A stretch of DNA of 64,000 bases, from contig NZ_CP009282.1 in the NCBI RefSeq assembly GCF_000758605.1, forward strand, positions 5,022,001-5,086,000, given 5' to 3'. Positions 34,625 to 42,634 of the stretch are shown piece by piece; the first letter of the stretch is position 1; every line of letters starts with the position of its first letter. The notes beneath the pieces are model-generated. The model ran no database searches. It saw nothing but the letters and a program-made list of their open reading frames with translations, and was not told the origin of the DNA. The position numbers and the translations under genes are program-made. Source of the stretch: Paenibacillus sp. FSL R5-0912. Lineage in GTDB: Bacteria; Bacillota; Bacilli; Paenibacillales; Paenibacillaceae.

Positions 34625-35683
34625 TTACAGCTCCCTTCTTTCTTTGCGGGCCAGATACAGGAAGAATGGCACCCCGATCAGCGCTATAATTGCTCCTACT
34701 GGCGTTTCATGCGGCGGGTTGATCATCCGCGCGGTCAGATCCGCCCCTACCACAAGCAATGCACCCAGCACGGCGGAGCAGGGAATAATCCATCTGTAAT
34801 CCACACCTACAAGATAACGTGTCAGATGTGGAATAATCAGCCCGACAAACCCTACCGCTCCTACTATAGCTACGGAAGCGCCAGCCAGAATCAGGACGAC
34901 TAAGGCCCCGGCCAATTTGACCAGACCGGTACGCTGTCCCAGTCCTCTGGCGATATCTTCCCCCAGACTGAGCATCGTAATGGAACGGGACAGAATAATC
35001 GCCCCGATGATTGCCGCAATCACCCAGGGAGACATGACCTGAAGCTGGAACCATTTCGTTCCGGCCAAGCCGCCTGCATACCAGAAGGCGAGGTCCTGTC
35101 CGATTTTGAAGTACAGCGCCACGCCCTCACTGAGCGCCGAGAGCAGCGCACTGAAGGCGGCTCCGGCCAGTACCAGCCGGGCCGGGGTAAGTCCTCCTTT
35201 GGCCAGTGAACCTATGCCATAGACGATACCGGCTCCGGCACCGGCCCCGATGAAGGAATATAGAATAAGATACATAAACGACAAATTCGGAAAAAAAGCA
35301 AAGCAGACGGCCAGCGCAAAACCCGCCCCCGAGTTAATGCCCATCAGTCCCGAATCCGCTAGCGGATTGCGGGTCATCCCCTGCATGATGGCTCCCGCCA
35401 CTGCGAAGCTGGCTCCGACCATCACTCCGCCGAGAACCCGCGGCAGCCTCAGCTCCCGGATAATCTGATGCTCTGTAAGTTCCGGATTGAAGTGGAACAC
35501 TGCTGTCCAAACGACAGAAAGCTTAATATCTGCTGCCCCAAACGATACTGAAACAGCGATGCCCAGCGCCAGCGCAATCAAACCGCCAATTAGGATCAGC
35601 GTTGCCGCCCAAGGGCGCGAACGTAGTTTGAGCGGTTCTGCTCTCTGATCAAGCCCATTCCTGGACACTGCCTGTTGATTCAT
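34625..35683 (-). CDS. FecCD-family iron-siderophore ABC permease (first subunit)
   Basis: A 352-residue permease with the same family blocks (LRLPRVLGGVMVGASFAVAGAIMQGMTRNPLADSGLMGINSGAG). It imports ferric siderophore together with the next gene. The ATG at 35683 was preferred to the GTG at 35692; the Shine-Dalgarno is weak (GGGTG). A Fur box sits 25-40 nt upstream, so expression should rise in iron limitation. Confidence 0.92.
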   Translation of the reverse strand: MNQQAVSRNGLDQRAEPLKLRSRPWAATLILIGGLIALALGIAVSVSFGAADIKLSVVWTAVFHFNPELTEHQIIRELRLPRVLGGVMVGASFAVAGAIMQGMTRNPLADSGLMGINSGAGFALAVCFAFFPNLSFMYLILYSFIGAGAGAGIVYGIGSLAKGGLTPARLVLAGAAFSALLSALSEGVALYFKIGQDLAFWYAGGLAGTKWFQLQVMSPWVIAAIIGAIILSRSITMLSLGEDIARGLGQRTGLVKLAGALVVLILAGASVAIVGAVGFVGLIIPHLTRYLVGVDYRWIIPCSAVLGALLVVGADLTARMINPPHETPVGAIIALIGVPFFLYLARKERREL

Positions 35684-35708
35684 GAATGTCACCCGTTTTC
35701 TGTGAAAT

Positions 35709-35723
35709 TGATTCTCATTATCA
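35709..35723 (-). promoter_or_regulatory. Fur box upstream of the siderophore permeases
   Basis: The minus strand reads TGATAATGAGAATCA, matching the 7-1-7 Fur pattern TGATAATNATTATCA at 13 of 14 paired positions or nearly so. It is immediately upstream of the first permease. Confidence 0.8.
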
Positions 35724-35826
35724 TTGTAATATTGTAATTGAATTTGTCACTGTTTGGCAATGGACAAATCTAACCCTTGTACATAGAAAGTCTCTAATCA
35801 TCCATTTCGCGCAGGATATCCGCATG

Positions 35827-35892
35827 AAAAAAGACAACCTGTATCCCGATTACATCCTCAGGGGATGTATCTGGGAGTCAGGTTGCCTTGTT
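35827..35892 (-). terminator. Long terminator hairpin
   Basis: Arms CAACCTG / CAGGTTG with inner TCCC / GGGA and ACATCC / GGATGT pairs; on the minus strand it ends in six T residues, serving the 103-residue gene. Confidence 0.78.
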
Positions 35893-35933
35893 CAATAGCT
35901 GCTGAATAGACAGGAATGTCCGGGGGTTTCGTA

Positions 35934-36245
35934 CTATACATTCTGAAGCGTACCGCCGAATAGTCTGCGGATATATCCCTCCAGCTTGCCGATATGCGGA
36001 ACGAAGGTGCTTTTGTCATACACATAATTAGACTGGCTGACCAGCTGTGAATAGATCAGAAACAGAATAGCTGCGAGCTCCCGGTCAATCTGCTTCTCAT
36101 GCTCGATCAGCAGATACGTTTCATCCAGCGCCTCATATAACTGAAGCAGGGCGGCTTCATTAATGATTTTGCGGCGCAGCGGTACAATGATATCCGTGGC
36201 AATAACGTCAATCCGCAGAATTAAAGCTGCCAGTCTCTCGTTCAC
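35934..36245 (-). CDS. Hypothetical helical protein (103 aa)
   Basis: 103 residues, mostly alpha-helical by composition, soluble, with no motif I recognise (begins MNERLAALILRIDVIATDII). GTG start with AGGAGGG 8 nt upstream and a clear terminator downstream support a real gene. Neighbours (siderophore permeases, a small membrane protein) give no functional hint. Confidence 0.65.
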   Translation of the reverse strand: MNERLAALILRIDVIATDIIVPLRRKIINEAALLQLYEALDETYLLIEHEKQIDRELAAILFLIYSQLVSQSNYVYDKSTFVPHIGKLEGYIRRLFGGTLQNV

Positions 36246-36342
36246 GCGGTCTCCCTCCTGCTGTGACTGAATGGTTAAAGCGCTTGCTTAATACCATCCT
36301 ATGTTAGCCGGACCTTGAGCATGCCTTGAGCGGCCGGAACAC

Positions 36343-36383
36343 ATTCTGCTTATCTATGTAATTCTGCTTATCTATGTAATTCT
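36343..36383. repeat. 18-bp tandem repeat (2.3 copies)
   Basis: ATTCTGCTTATCTATGTA is repeated head to tail with no mismatch at 36343-36360 and 36361-36378, with a third partial copy. It lies downstream of the small gene at 36386. Confidence 0.75.
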
Positions 36384-36385
36384 TC

Positions 36386-36607
36386 TTACCTTGTGTATTC
36401 CTCATACTCATCTTTCTGGTTATGCCTCGAATACATGTACTCATCATTCTTCAGCTTATACATCTGCCCCATCCCGCCAAATATGAACAGCAGCACTACA
36501 AGCAGTGTGTAGGCATAAGTAAATTGATTGAAATAGAAGCACAGCACAACTGCCACTATAATCAGCAGCAGCAGTCCAAGACCTATACGGCTTAAGATTT
36601 TTCTCAT
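36386..36607 (-). CDS. Small membrane protein (73 aa), unknown
   Basis: Two hydrophobic helices (LGLLLLIIVAVVLCFYF and YTLLVVLLFIFGGMGQMY) and a charged C-terminal tail (NDEYMYSRHNQKDEYEEYTR). GGAGG lies 8 nt before the ATG. No family recognised. Confidence 0.65.
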   Translation of the reverse strand: MRKILSRIGLGLLLLIIVAVVLCFYFNQFTYAYTLLVVLLFIFGGMGQMYKLKNDEYMYSRHNQKDEYEEYTR

Positions 36608-36690
36608 CAGGGGTTCCTCCGCAGAAATTTTAGTCTTACTGTACCATATTCTGCGGGAGGAATATGTCGAAAGCTGGCGCTATACAAACA

Positions 36691-36733
36691 GGGAATGTCC
36701 CGGGCAGCCGCTTCCCGGCTCCGGGACATCCCC
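36691..36733 (-). terminator. Hairpin after the oleate hydratase gene
   Basis: Arms ATGTCCCGG / CCGGGACAT with an inner GCCG / CGGC pair form a very stable hairpin; the following T-run is weak, so termination is probable but not certain. Confidence 0.55.
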
Positions 36734-36759
36734 TGATATATGTTATACTTCTTAACCTT

Positions 36760-38454
36760 TTATAGTAATTTGGAAATCACTGTTCCGGCCAGCAGCTGGC
36801 CGAGCGTCTTATCCAGCGGCAGCGGCTTGTTGCCAAGGCAGGTTCTGAGCGCTGTCAGCAGCACCCGAACATCATATTTACTCGGATGGACAGGAATCAC
36901 TTCTTTTTCGAGCGCCAAAAGATTGTACACTGCCATCATCGCGGAGCGGACCGAATATTCTACGGTAAAGACGCAGTCGTCCGGAACTTCGGCAAACTGG
37001 CCGAGGAAGGCCAGATTGGTGCTGCCCTGCGGAATCACCTGCGGGCGGTCTCCTGCGACACGCGGCATGAACTGTGAAGTGATATAAGGCATCATACAAG
37101 GAATAACATTGGTCGTATGCTCCAGAATCTCCGGAATGCGGTTCTTCAGACCGATATGGTACATCAGCTCCTCCAGAAGCTCGCGTCCACTGCAGTCACT
37201 CATTTTCTTCTTGATATAATCGCCTTCGGCATCCGGGAATAATCCATAGGCCCAGAGCACCTTCACATTCTCCGGCTGGTTAATGAAATGCGGCTGCTTC
37301 GGTGCGGTCCAGGACATCATCCAGCTGGAGTCTTTGATGGTCACAACGCCGCCCATACCGGGAGCATCCCCGGTCAGCTCAAGCAGGTACGGGAATACAA
37401 TATCATCATCGGTAAAGGTCATTGTAAACGACAGCCACTTGGACTTGTCGATGTCCCCGCAGAACACTTCCGGGTGGCCGAAATCCGGAGATTTCGCGGC
37501 AAGCTTCTCCCATAGGCTCCAGCAGCCGCGTTCCGTAACAGAGCGGTTCAGAACCGCCGGATGGTCCAAATCGCCCAGGGTGGAGTTCTCTGTCATCGAG
37601 CCATTGGTGACCATAACCAGATCTCCGCGTGCTGTTGAGAGGGTCTTCGGTGTTCCGTTTACGAGCAGCTGAATAGCGGTTACGGTCTTCTCCCCGCCGG
37701 TGAAATCAAGCTCCAGATCTGTTACCTGATGTCCTTTGTCAAAATGGACCCCCTGGCTTTCCAGCCATTTCATCAAGGGAAGAATCAGTGAATCGAACTG
37801 GTTGTATTCGGTATGCAGGATTCCCTTCAGCTGGTTCATCCCGGAGATCAGGTGCATGAAACGTTCCATGTAACGCTTCACCTCAACTACGCTATGCCAA
37901 TTCTCGAAGGCGAACATTGAGCGCCAGAAATACCAGAAATTCGTCTCCAGGAAGGTCGGGTCAAAAAACTGCTCGATCGTCACCGCTCCGAGTCTTTCTT
38001 CCGTCGCCAGAGTGAGCTTGCCCAATTGCAGCGCATGTGCAGTGGAGAGCCCCAGCGTTGAGAAATCGGCGGGCTGCCCTTCCTTTTCTACCAGACGGCA
38101 GTGGGATTCGATCGGTTCTGCCAGATTCAGCTCACGGAATTCATCCAGCACCGTCCGGTCCGGATTCGTTAATGAGGGAATGAAGCCGAACAGCTCCATG
38201 AAGCATTCAAAATGCTCTTCGATCTCGCGTCCGCCGCGGGCGCTGTAGCCGTCCTTCGCATTCCCTGCCCCGTCCATCGAGCCGCCATAGACCGCTGATT
38301 GCTCAAGGATATGAATATTGCGCCCCGGCATATGGCCGTCACGGATCAGGAAAGCGGCTGCCGACAACGAGCCGATCCCCCCTCCTACGAGATATGCCTT
38401 ACGTGAAGCGATGCCTTCCTGTACCAGCGGATGAATTCTTTGATAGGTACCCAT
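36760..38454 (-). CDS. ohyA: Oleate hydratase (myosin-cross-reactive antigen family)
   Basis: A 564-residue FAD enzyme that adds water across the cis-9 double bond of unsaturated fatty acids, giving 10-hydroxy acids. The FAD-binding AYLVGGGIGSLSAAAFLIRDG lies near the N-terminus, followed by EQSAVYGGSMDGAGN and RGGREIEEHFEC. In Firmicutes it detoxifies host- or plant-derived unsaturated fatty acids. The ATG at 38454 follows GGAAGAGG. A TetR-type regulator precedes it on the same strand (135-nt gap). Confidence 0.93.
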   Translation of the reverse strand: MGTYQRIHPLVQEGIASRKAYLVGGGIGSLSAAAFLIRDGHMPGRNIHILEQSAVYGGSMDGAGNAKDGYSARGGREIEEHFECFMELFGFIPSLTNPDRTVLDEFRELNLAEPIESHCRLVEKEGQPADFSTLGLSTAHALQLGKLTLATEERLGAVTIEQFFDPTFLETNFWYFWRSMFAFENWHSVVEVKRYMERFMHLISGMNQLKGILHTEYNQFDSLILPLMKWLESQGVHFDKGHQVTDLELDFTGGEKTVTAIQLLVNGTPKTLSTARGDLVMVTNGSMTENSTLGDLDHPAVLNRSVTERGCWSLWEKLAAKSPDFGHPEVFCGDIDKSKWLSFTMTFTDDDIVFPYLLELTGDAPGMGGVVTIKDSSWMMSWTAPKQPHFINQPENVKVLWAYGLFPDAEGDYIKKKMSDCSGRELLEELMYHIGLKNRIPEILEHTTNVIPCMMPYITSQFMPRVAGDRPQVIPQGSTNLAFLGQFAEVPDDCVFTVEYSVRSAMMAVYNLLALEKEVIPVHPSKYDVRVLLTALRTCLGNKPLPLDKTLGQLLAGTVISKLL

Positions 38455-38589
38455 ATGTCCTCTTCCTTCCATGATCTGGGGATAAGTGCCTGCTAACTGC
38501 CTTCACTATACCCACCGTGAACAATGAATTCTATGGACAGCTTGGCGTGACTGTACAGGGATTACACATCTGCCGTAGATTGTGTCATT

Positions 38590-39204
38590 TCACTGGGCCG
38601 GGTGGGCGGCGGCAGCCTGGTAGTGTTCCAGGCCCCGGGCGATGCTTCCTTCCATAATCCGCGCTACCTTCTCCACCATTTCGGCCGGGTCGGTATTTGC
38701 CCCTGCTTTGAGCCAGTGGATCACCTGTTCAAGGATAGCCAGTGTGTAGAAATCGGCAATGTCCTGTCTGGCCTGGCTTCTCCCCTGTTCCGGTATCTGT
38801 TTTTGTCCTTCACGATCCTGCTCCTGCCCGTCCAGTTCTTCCACTACCCTGATCATGACACCATAAATAACTCCGTACAGAAACTGTTCCAAATGCTCGC
38901 GTCCAAGCGAATGAAAGGTGTTCAGACAGATGGTTTTGTTACTCACGATGTACCGCAGGACGCTTAAAAATCCCTGCTTCCAGCCGGCGCAGCAGCGGTA
39001 GGGTTCCAGCCCTTCAATTACCTCTGACCTGTAGACCCAGCCGAGCAGCTCGTAGATATCCTGAAAATGATTATAAAACGTATGCCGGGTCACGCCGCAA
39101 TCCGCTGTAAGCTGCTGGATCGTAATTTTGTTCAGGGGCTTTGCGAGCATGAGTTTTTTGAGTGACCGGGCTAAAGCGTTCTTGGTTAACAGTGAATTGG
39201 ACAT
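38590..39204 (-). CDS. TetR/AcrR-family transcriptional regulator
   Basis: A 204-residue regulator. The N-terminal helix-turn-helix (KITIQQLTADCGVTRHTFYNHFQDIYELLGW, residues about 20-50) is of the DhaS/TetR type; the rest is a helical ligand domain with a Gln/Glu/Arg-rich insertion. AAGGGGG precedes the ATG at 39204. It is followed by ohyA and divergent from an aldo/keto reductase; control of ohyA in response to fatty acids is a reasonable inference. GTAGAAC (39223-39229) and GTTCTAC (39275-39281) in the divergent gap are a possible operator pair. Confidence 0.85.
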   Translation of the reverse strand: MSNSLLTKNALARSLKKLMLAKPLNKITIQQLTADCGVTRHTFYNHFQDIYELLGWVYRSEVIEGLEPYRCCAGWKQGFLSVLRYIVSNKTICLNTFHSLGREHLEQFLYGVIYGVMIRVVEELDGQEQDREGQKQIPEQGRSQARQDIADFYTLAILEQVIHWLKAGANTDPAEMVEKVARIMEGSIARGLEHYQAAAAHPAQ

Positions 39205-39355
39205 TTCTTCCCCCTTACTGCAGTAGAACTTAACCAGACTTCTGCATTTACTGCATTGCTTATTAGGCTTCAAGGTTCTACAATACGGTATAGATGTTCC
39301 AATTATAACCAATTAAGAGCAGGTTTTCATAATAACCTTACGGGAGTGGATACGC

Positions 39356-40291
39356 TTGAATAGAAGAAGGTACGGCAATACGGGAAAGACTGTATCGGAG
39401 ATTGGCTTCGGTGCCTGGCAGCTTGGGAACAAGCAGGATTGGGAGGCTATGGAGGATCGTGCAGCGGTCTCTCTGGTGCATGAAGCGCTGGAGCTCGGCA
39501 TGAATTTCTTCGATACCGCCCCGGGTTACGGGCACGGTGCCAGTGAAACCCTGCTCGGAGCAGCCCTATCCGGCAGACGCACAGGTGCTGTGATCAACAC
39601 CAAATTCGGTCACAGGGCAGATGGCAGCACCAGCTTTGATGCGGACCACATTCGGGCCTCCGTCGAAGGCAGCTTACAGCGTCTGCAGACGGATTATGTG
39701 GATTCCGTGCTGATTCATAATCCGCCTTTTGAGCTGCTGGACGGCAAATACGGTCACTACGACGAGCTGGACAAGCTAAAAGCTGAAGGAAAAATTCTCG
39801 CTTACGGAGTTTCGGTCGATTCCGTGCCGGAAATGCTGGAGGTCATCCGCCATACGGATATCGGCGTTATGGAGGTGATGTTCAATATCTTTTACCAGGA
39901 AACGGCGGAAGCTTTCGAGCTGGCCCATGAGAGAAACATAGCGATTATCGTCAAGGTCCCTCTGGACTCCGGCTGGCTCTCCGGCAAATATGACAGCAGC
40001 AGCACCTTCGAAGGGGTAAGAAGCCGCTGGTCTCCGGAGGTGATCGCGAAACGCGCGGCCCTGGTGGATCGCATCCGGTTCATAACGGACGAAGAGACGA
40101 CCATGACTATGGCTGCGCTGCGCTTCATCCTTGCTCACCCTCAGGTCACCACCGTTATTCCCGGAGTACGCAGCAGCACACAGCTGGCCGAGAATATATC
40201 CGCAAGCCATGAGGTGATGCCGGCGGAGCATGTGGTGAGGCTCAAGGAGCTGTGGGACAAGGAGATCCGGAATCAGCAGCTGGGCTGGTAA
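39356..40291 (+). CDS. Aldo/keto reductase
   Basis: A 311-residue NADPH-dependent (alpha/beta)8 oxidoreductase: RRYGNTGKTVSEIGFGAWQLG at the N-terminus, the catalytic Asp/Tyr in FFDTAPGYGHG, Lys in INTKFGH, and the C-terminal cofactor block VTTVIPGVRSSTQLAEN. Substrate unknown. It starts with TTG after GGGAGTGG. It converges with the phosphoesterase gene (12-nt gap). Confidence 0.9.
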   Translation: MNRRRYGNTGKTVSEIGFGAWQLGNKQDWEAMEDRAAVSLVHEALELGMNFFDTAPGYGHGASETLLGAALSGRRTGAVINTKFGHRADGSTSFDADHIRASVEGSLQRLQTDYVDSVLIHNPPFELLDGKYGHYDELDKLKAEGKILAYGVSVDSVPEMLEVIRHTDIGVMEVMFNIFYQETAEAFELAHERNIAIIVKVPLDSGWLSGKYDSSSTFEGVRSRWSPEVIAKRAALVDRIRFITDEETTMTMAALRFILAHPQVTTVIPGVRSSTQLAENISASHEVMPAEHVVRLKELWDKEIRNQQLGW

Positions 40292-40303
40292 TCGCGGCTG
40301 CAG

Positions 40304-41068
40304 TTATTCCTTTTCGCCAAACCGGATTGAATAGGTCTTATACCCGTCTTCATTAATCTCCAGACAGTTCAGCTGCTCTCCATATACACAGCCGCCGTCA
40401 ATGCCAATCTTGTCTCCATGCGGGCTGAACCAGATTCCTGCCCCGTCCTGCAAATCTACCGTGGAGGTATGGCCGAATACGACCGTCTTTGCGGTAGAGG
40501 TTACCGGATGATTGTAGAACGGCTCGCGAATCCAGATGAAATCATACTCCCGCTGGCTTGTCCAGTCGGCAAGAGAAGGATCAATTCCTGCGTGGACGAA
40601 TACATGGGTGTCCGTTTCATAATAGAAAGGCAGCGTACCCAGAAAATCCAGATGCTCCTGATACTCGCGGCGCATATATTCCTTCATCTCCGCATACTCC
40701 TTCCAGCCTGAATCCGGGCGCAGCAGGACCGAATCGCGGCCTCCGCAATAACTCAGCAAGGTATGAAATCCTCCACCTGTAATCCAGTGTGTATCGCGCT
40801 TGTCATCTTCACCGGCCAGCGCATCACACGCCATCTGGTCATGATTGCCCCGCAGCACGATAACACCGTGCTCTTCCGCAAGACGTTTCACCTGCTCAAC
40901 CACCGCCCTGCTGTCCGGCCCCCGGTCCACATAATCACCAAGCAGAATTAACTGGTCTTCGGAGGGGATATAGTTGGCTCTGCGGAGCAGCAGGTTGAAT
41001 TCCTCCACGCATCCATGAATGTCACTAATCACTAAAGTTCTGATACTCGTTCCTCCTCTTCTTTTCAT
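40304..41068 (-). CDS. Serine/threonine-type metallophosphoesterase
   Basis: A 254-residue calcineurin-like enzyme with the metal-binding motifs DIHG, GDYVDRGPDSR, RGNHDQM and the later VFGHTSTV. This resembles bacterial PrpE/PPP-type phosphatases acting on phosphoproteins or dinucleotides. The ATG at 41068 is weakly supported (AAGG); an AGGAGG inside the first codons hints at a possible shorter start, but no good start codon follows it. Confidence 0.85.
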   Translation of the reverse strand: MKRRGGTSIRTLVISDIHGCVEEFNLLLRRANYIPSEDQLILLGDYVDRGPDSRAVVEQVKRLAEEHGVIVLRGNHDQMACDALAGEDDKRDTHWITGGGFHTLLSYCGGRDSVLLRPDSGWKEYAEMKEYMRREYQEHLDFLGTLPFYYETDTHVFVHAGIDPSLADWTSQREYDFIWIREPFYNHPVTSTAKTVVFGHTSTVDLQDGAGIWFSPHGDKIGIDGGCVYGEQLNCLEINEDGYKTYSIRFGEKE

Positions 41069-41101
41069 AAGAAGCCTTACACTCAGAATATTAATTATAC
41101 T

Positions 41102-41300
41102 GTTGAATTCTCCCCCACTTAGCTAACGCTTGAAGTGGCGGATTCTTGCGAACAGAAGAGTACCCTCTTCTTATGGAGCAAGCGATCCCTGCGTTCCCGC
41201 AGTTTTACATTTTTGACGCTAGTGAAATGTTGAATTCTATCGTTTGGTTAGGTGGGGGTTAAACCGCTACTTGTTCAATATTGTGAGCGGCGTTTTCGTC
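41102..41300 (-). ncRNA. Probable omega (reRNA) guide RNA of TnpB
   Basis: In related elements the guide RNA covers the tnpB 3' end and the right end. Here that stretch can fold into CTGCG-GGAA-CGCAG, a stem CTTGC...GCAAG enclosing AGAAGAG / CTCTTCT, and the end hairpin. The guide part would read the flanking DNA below 41102. Inferred by analogy only. Confidence 0.4.
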
Positions 41301-42380
41301 ACGGTCATGGATCGTCCCGCAGGCCGTACACGTCCATTCCCGAATGGACAGGTTCTTCACCTCGGGGTGGATTGTGCCACACACATGGCAACGCTGACTG
41401 GTCGGCTCAAACGTTTCGGCGATCCGAAGATTTCGTCCATACCATTTCGCTTTATACGTCAGCTGTCGCACCCACTCGCCCCAAGACGCATCAGCAATGG
41501 ATTTTGAAAGCTTGGGGTTCTGAATCATATTCGCCACACGCAGATGTTCGATACTAATCGTTTGGTTTTCACGAATCAGTCTCGTGGTCAGCTTGTGGAG
41601 GAAGTCATTTCGTTTATTGGCAATGCGTTCGTGAATACGAGCGATATGCTGCCTTGCTTTCTTCCAGTTGGAGCCGCCCGGAGTACGCCGAGCCATCCGC
41701 CGCTGCCAAAGCGCCAGCTTGTTCTCGTATTGACGGTAAAAGCGAGGATTGGCGATATGTTCGCCGTTTGAGCATACTGCATATTCTTTCAAGCCTAAGT
41801 CGATGCCAATAGGTGTATCCACCTGAGGCAGAGGGTTCTTTTGAACTTCGCAAACGAGCGAGACGAAAAATTTCCCGCTGGCGTTTTTACGAACGGTAGC
41901 GGACAATATCCGGCCTTCCAGCTTCCGGGAGTTTGCAAAACGTATCCAGCCGAGTTTGGGGAGCTTCAAGCGACTGCCCTCCATGGCGATATTCCCGTTG
42001 GTGAATTTGGTCGTGTAACTTTGAATCGGATGCTTTCGGCTCTTGAAGCGTGGCGCTTGATTTTGCTTCTTGAAAAAACGATCAAAGCTATCCGCCACAT
42101 GACGGGCAGCCGACTGCAAAGCGATGCTATCGACTTCTTTCAGCCAGTCGTATTGTGCTTTTAAACCGGGGAGTTGTGTCGCACAAGCGTGATAAGACAA
42201 GCCTTTTCCCGTTTCCGCATACCTTTGATTCCAAGCTCCCAAGAAGTAATTGAACACAAAACGGCAGCAGCCAAACATTCGACGAATGAGTTGCTGTTGC
42301 TCTGTATTGGGGTAGATCCGATATTTATAGGCTTGATGAACCAGGGGTTTCGGAGAAACCTCCTGCGCAGACACGAGCAT
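41259..42380 (-). CDS. tnpB: TnpB-type RNA-guided nuclease of an IS605-group element
   Basis: A 373-residue protein: N-terminal helix-turn-helix domain (YKYRIYPNTEQQQLIRRMFGCCRFVFNYFL), RuvC-like nuclease with its three acidic residues in GIDLGLKEYA (Asp194), ISIEHL (Glu278) and HDRDENAAHNI (Asp361), and a zinc finger CHVC...CTAC (about 331-354). All catalytic residues are kept, so it is probably active. AAAGGAGG precedes the ATG. TATAAT lies about 35 nt upstream. Confidence 0.92.
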   Translation of the reverse strand: MLVSAQEVSPKPLVHQAYKYRIYPNTEQQQLIRRMFGCCRFVFNYFLGAWNQRYAETGKGLSYHACATQLPGLKAQYDWLKEVDSIALQSAARHVADSFDRFFKKQNQAPRFKSRKHPIQSYTTKFTNGNIAMEGSRLKLPKLGWIRFANSRKLEGRILSATVRKNASGKFFVSLVCEVQKNPLPQVDTPIGIDLGLKEYAVCSNGEHIANPRFYRQYENKLALWQRRMARRTPGGSNWKKARQHIARIHERIANKRNDFLHKLTTRLIRENQTISIEHLRVANMIQNPKLSKSIADASWGEWVRQLTYKAKWYGRNLRIAETFEPTSQRCHVCGTIHPEVKNLSIREWTCTACGTIHDRDENAAHNIEQVAV

Positions 42381-42571
42381 GTGCAACACCTCCTTTTAGT
42401 GATCTCATCCATATTATAGCACATATGTTCGTCTTGAAATCGAAAACTACTGATTCATCCCCACCCTATCGAGGGTGGAGTATTCTCAGCTTTTTTAGAT
42501 AAACCCGGATTTCCGCACGGCCCTGCTGCTGAAAACCGGTTGTAAGCGGTTATGCGGACAGCAGCCTGCAG

Positions 42572-42611
42572 AAAAAAGAGGTTAGCCCGTTGTTCAGCCG
42601 GGAACCCTCTT
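42572..42611 (-). terminator. Terminator after the sigma-DUF1835 gene
   Basis: Arms AGAGGGTTCCCG / CGGGCTAACCTCT around a short loop, then six T residues on the minus strand. Confidence 0.8.
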
Positions 42612-42634
42612 CATCCAATACTATTCGCTCTGTG

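Larger units (their letters stand above)
41102..42498 (-). mobile_element. IS200/IS605-group element with tnpB only (IS1341-like)
   Basis: About 1.4 kb. The left end (42445-42498) has the hairpin CCACCC-TCGATA-GGGTGG; the right end (41102-41140) has CCACTT / AAGTGG and ends near GAGAATTCAAC. There are no terminal inverted repeats or target duplication, as expected for this group, and no tnpA, so it needs a transposase in trans. Exact ends are uncertain by several bases. Confidence 0.7.

Noticed and set aside
36343..36383. Possible CRISPR because of 18-bp repeats
   Set aside because: Copies are directly tandem with no spacers and only 2.3 units; no cas genes.
41100..42500. Full IS605 with tnpA
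   Set aside because: No Y1 transposase frame on either side; only tnpB is present.
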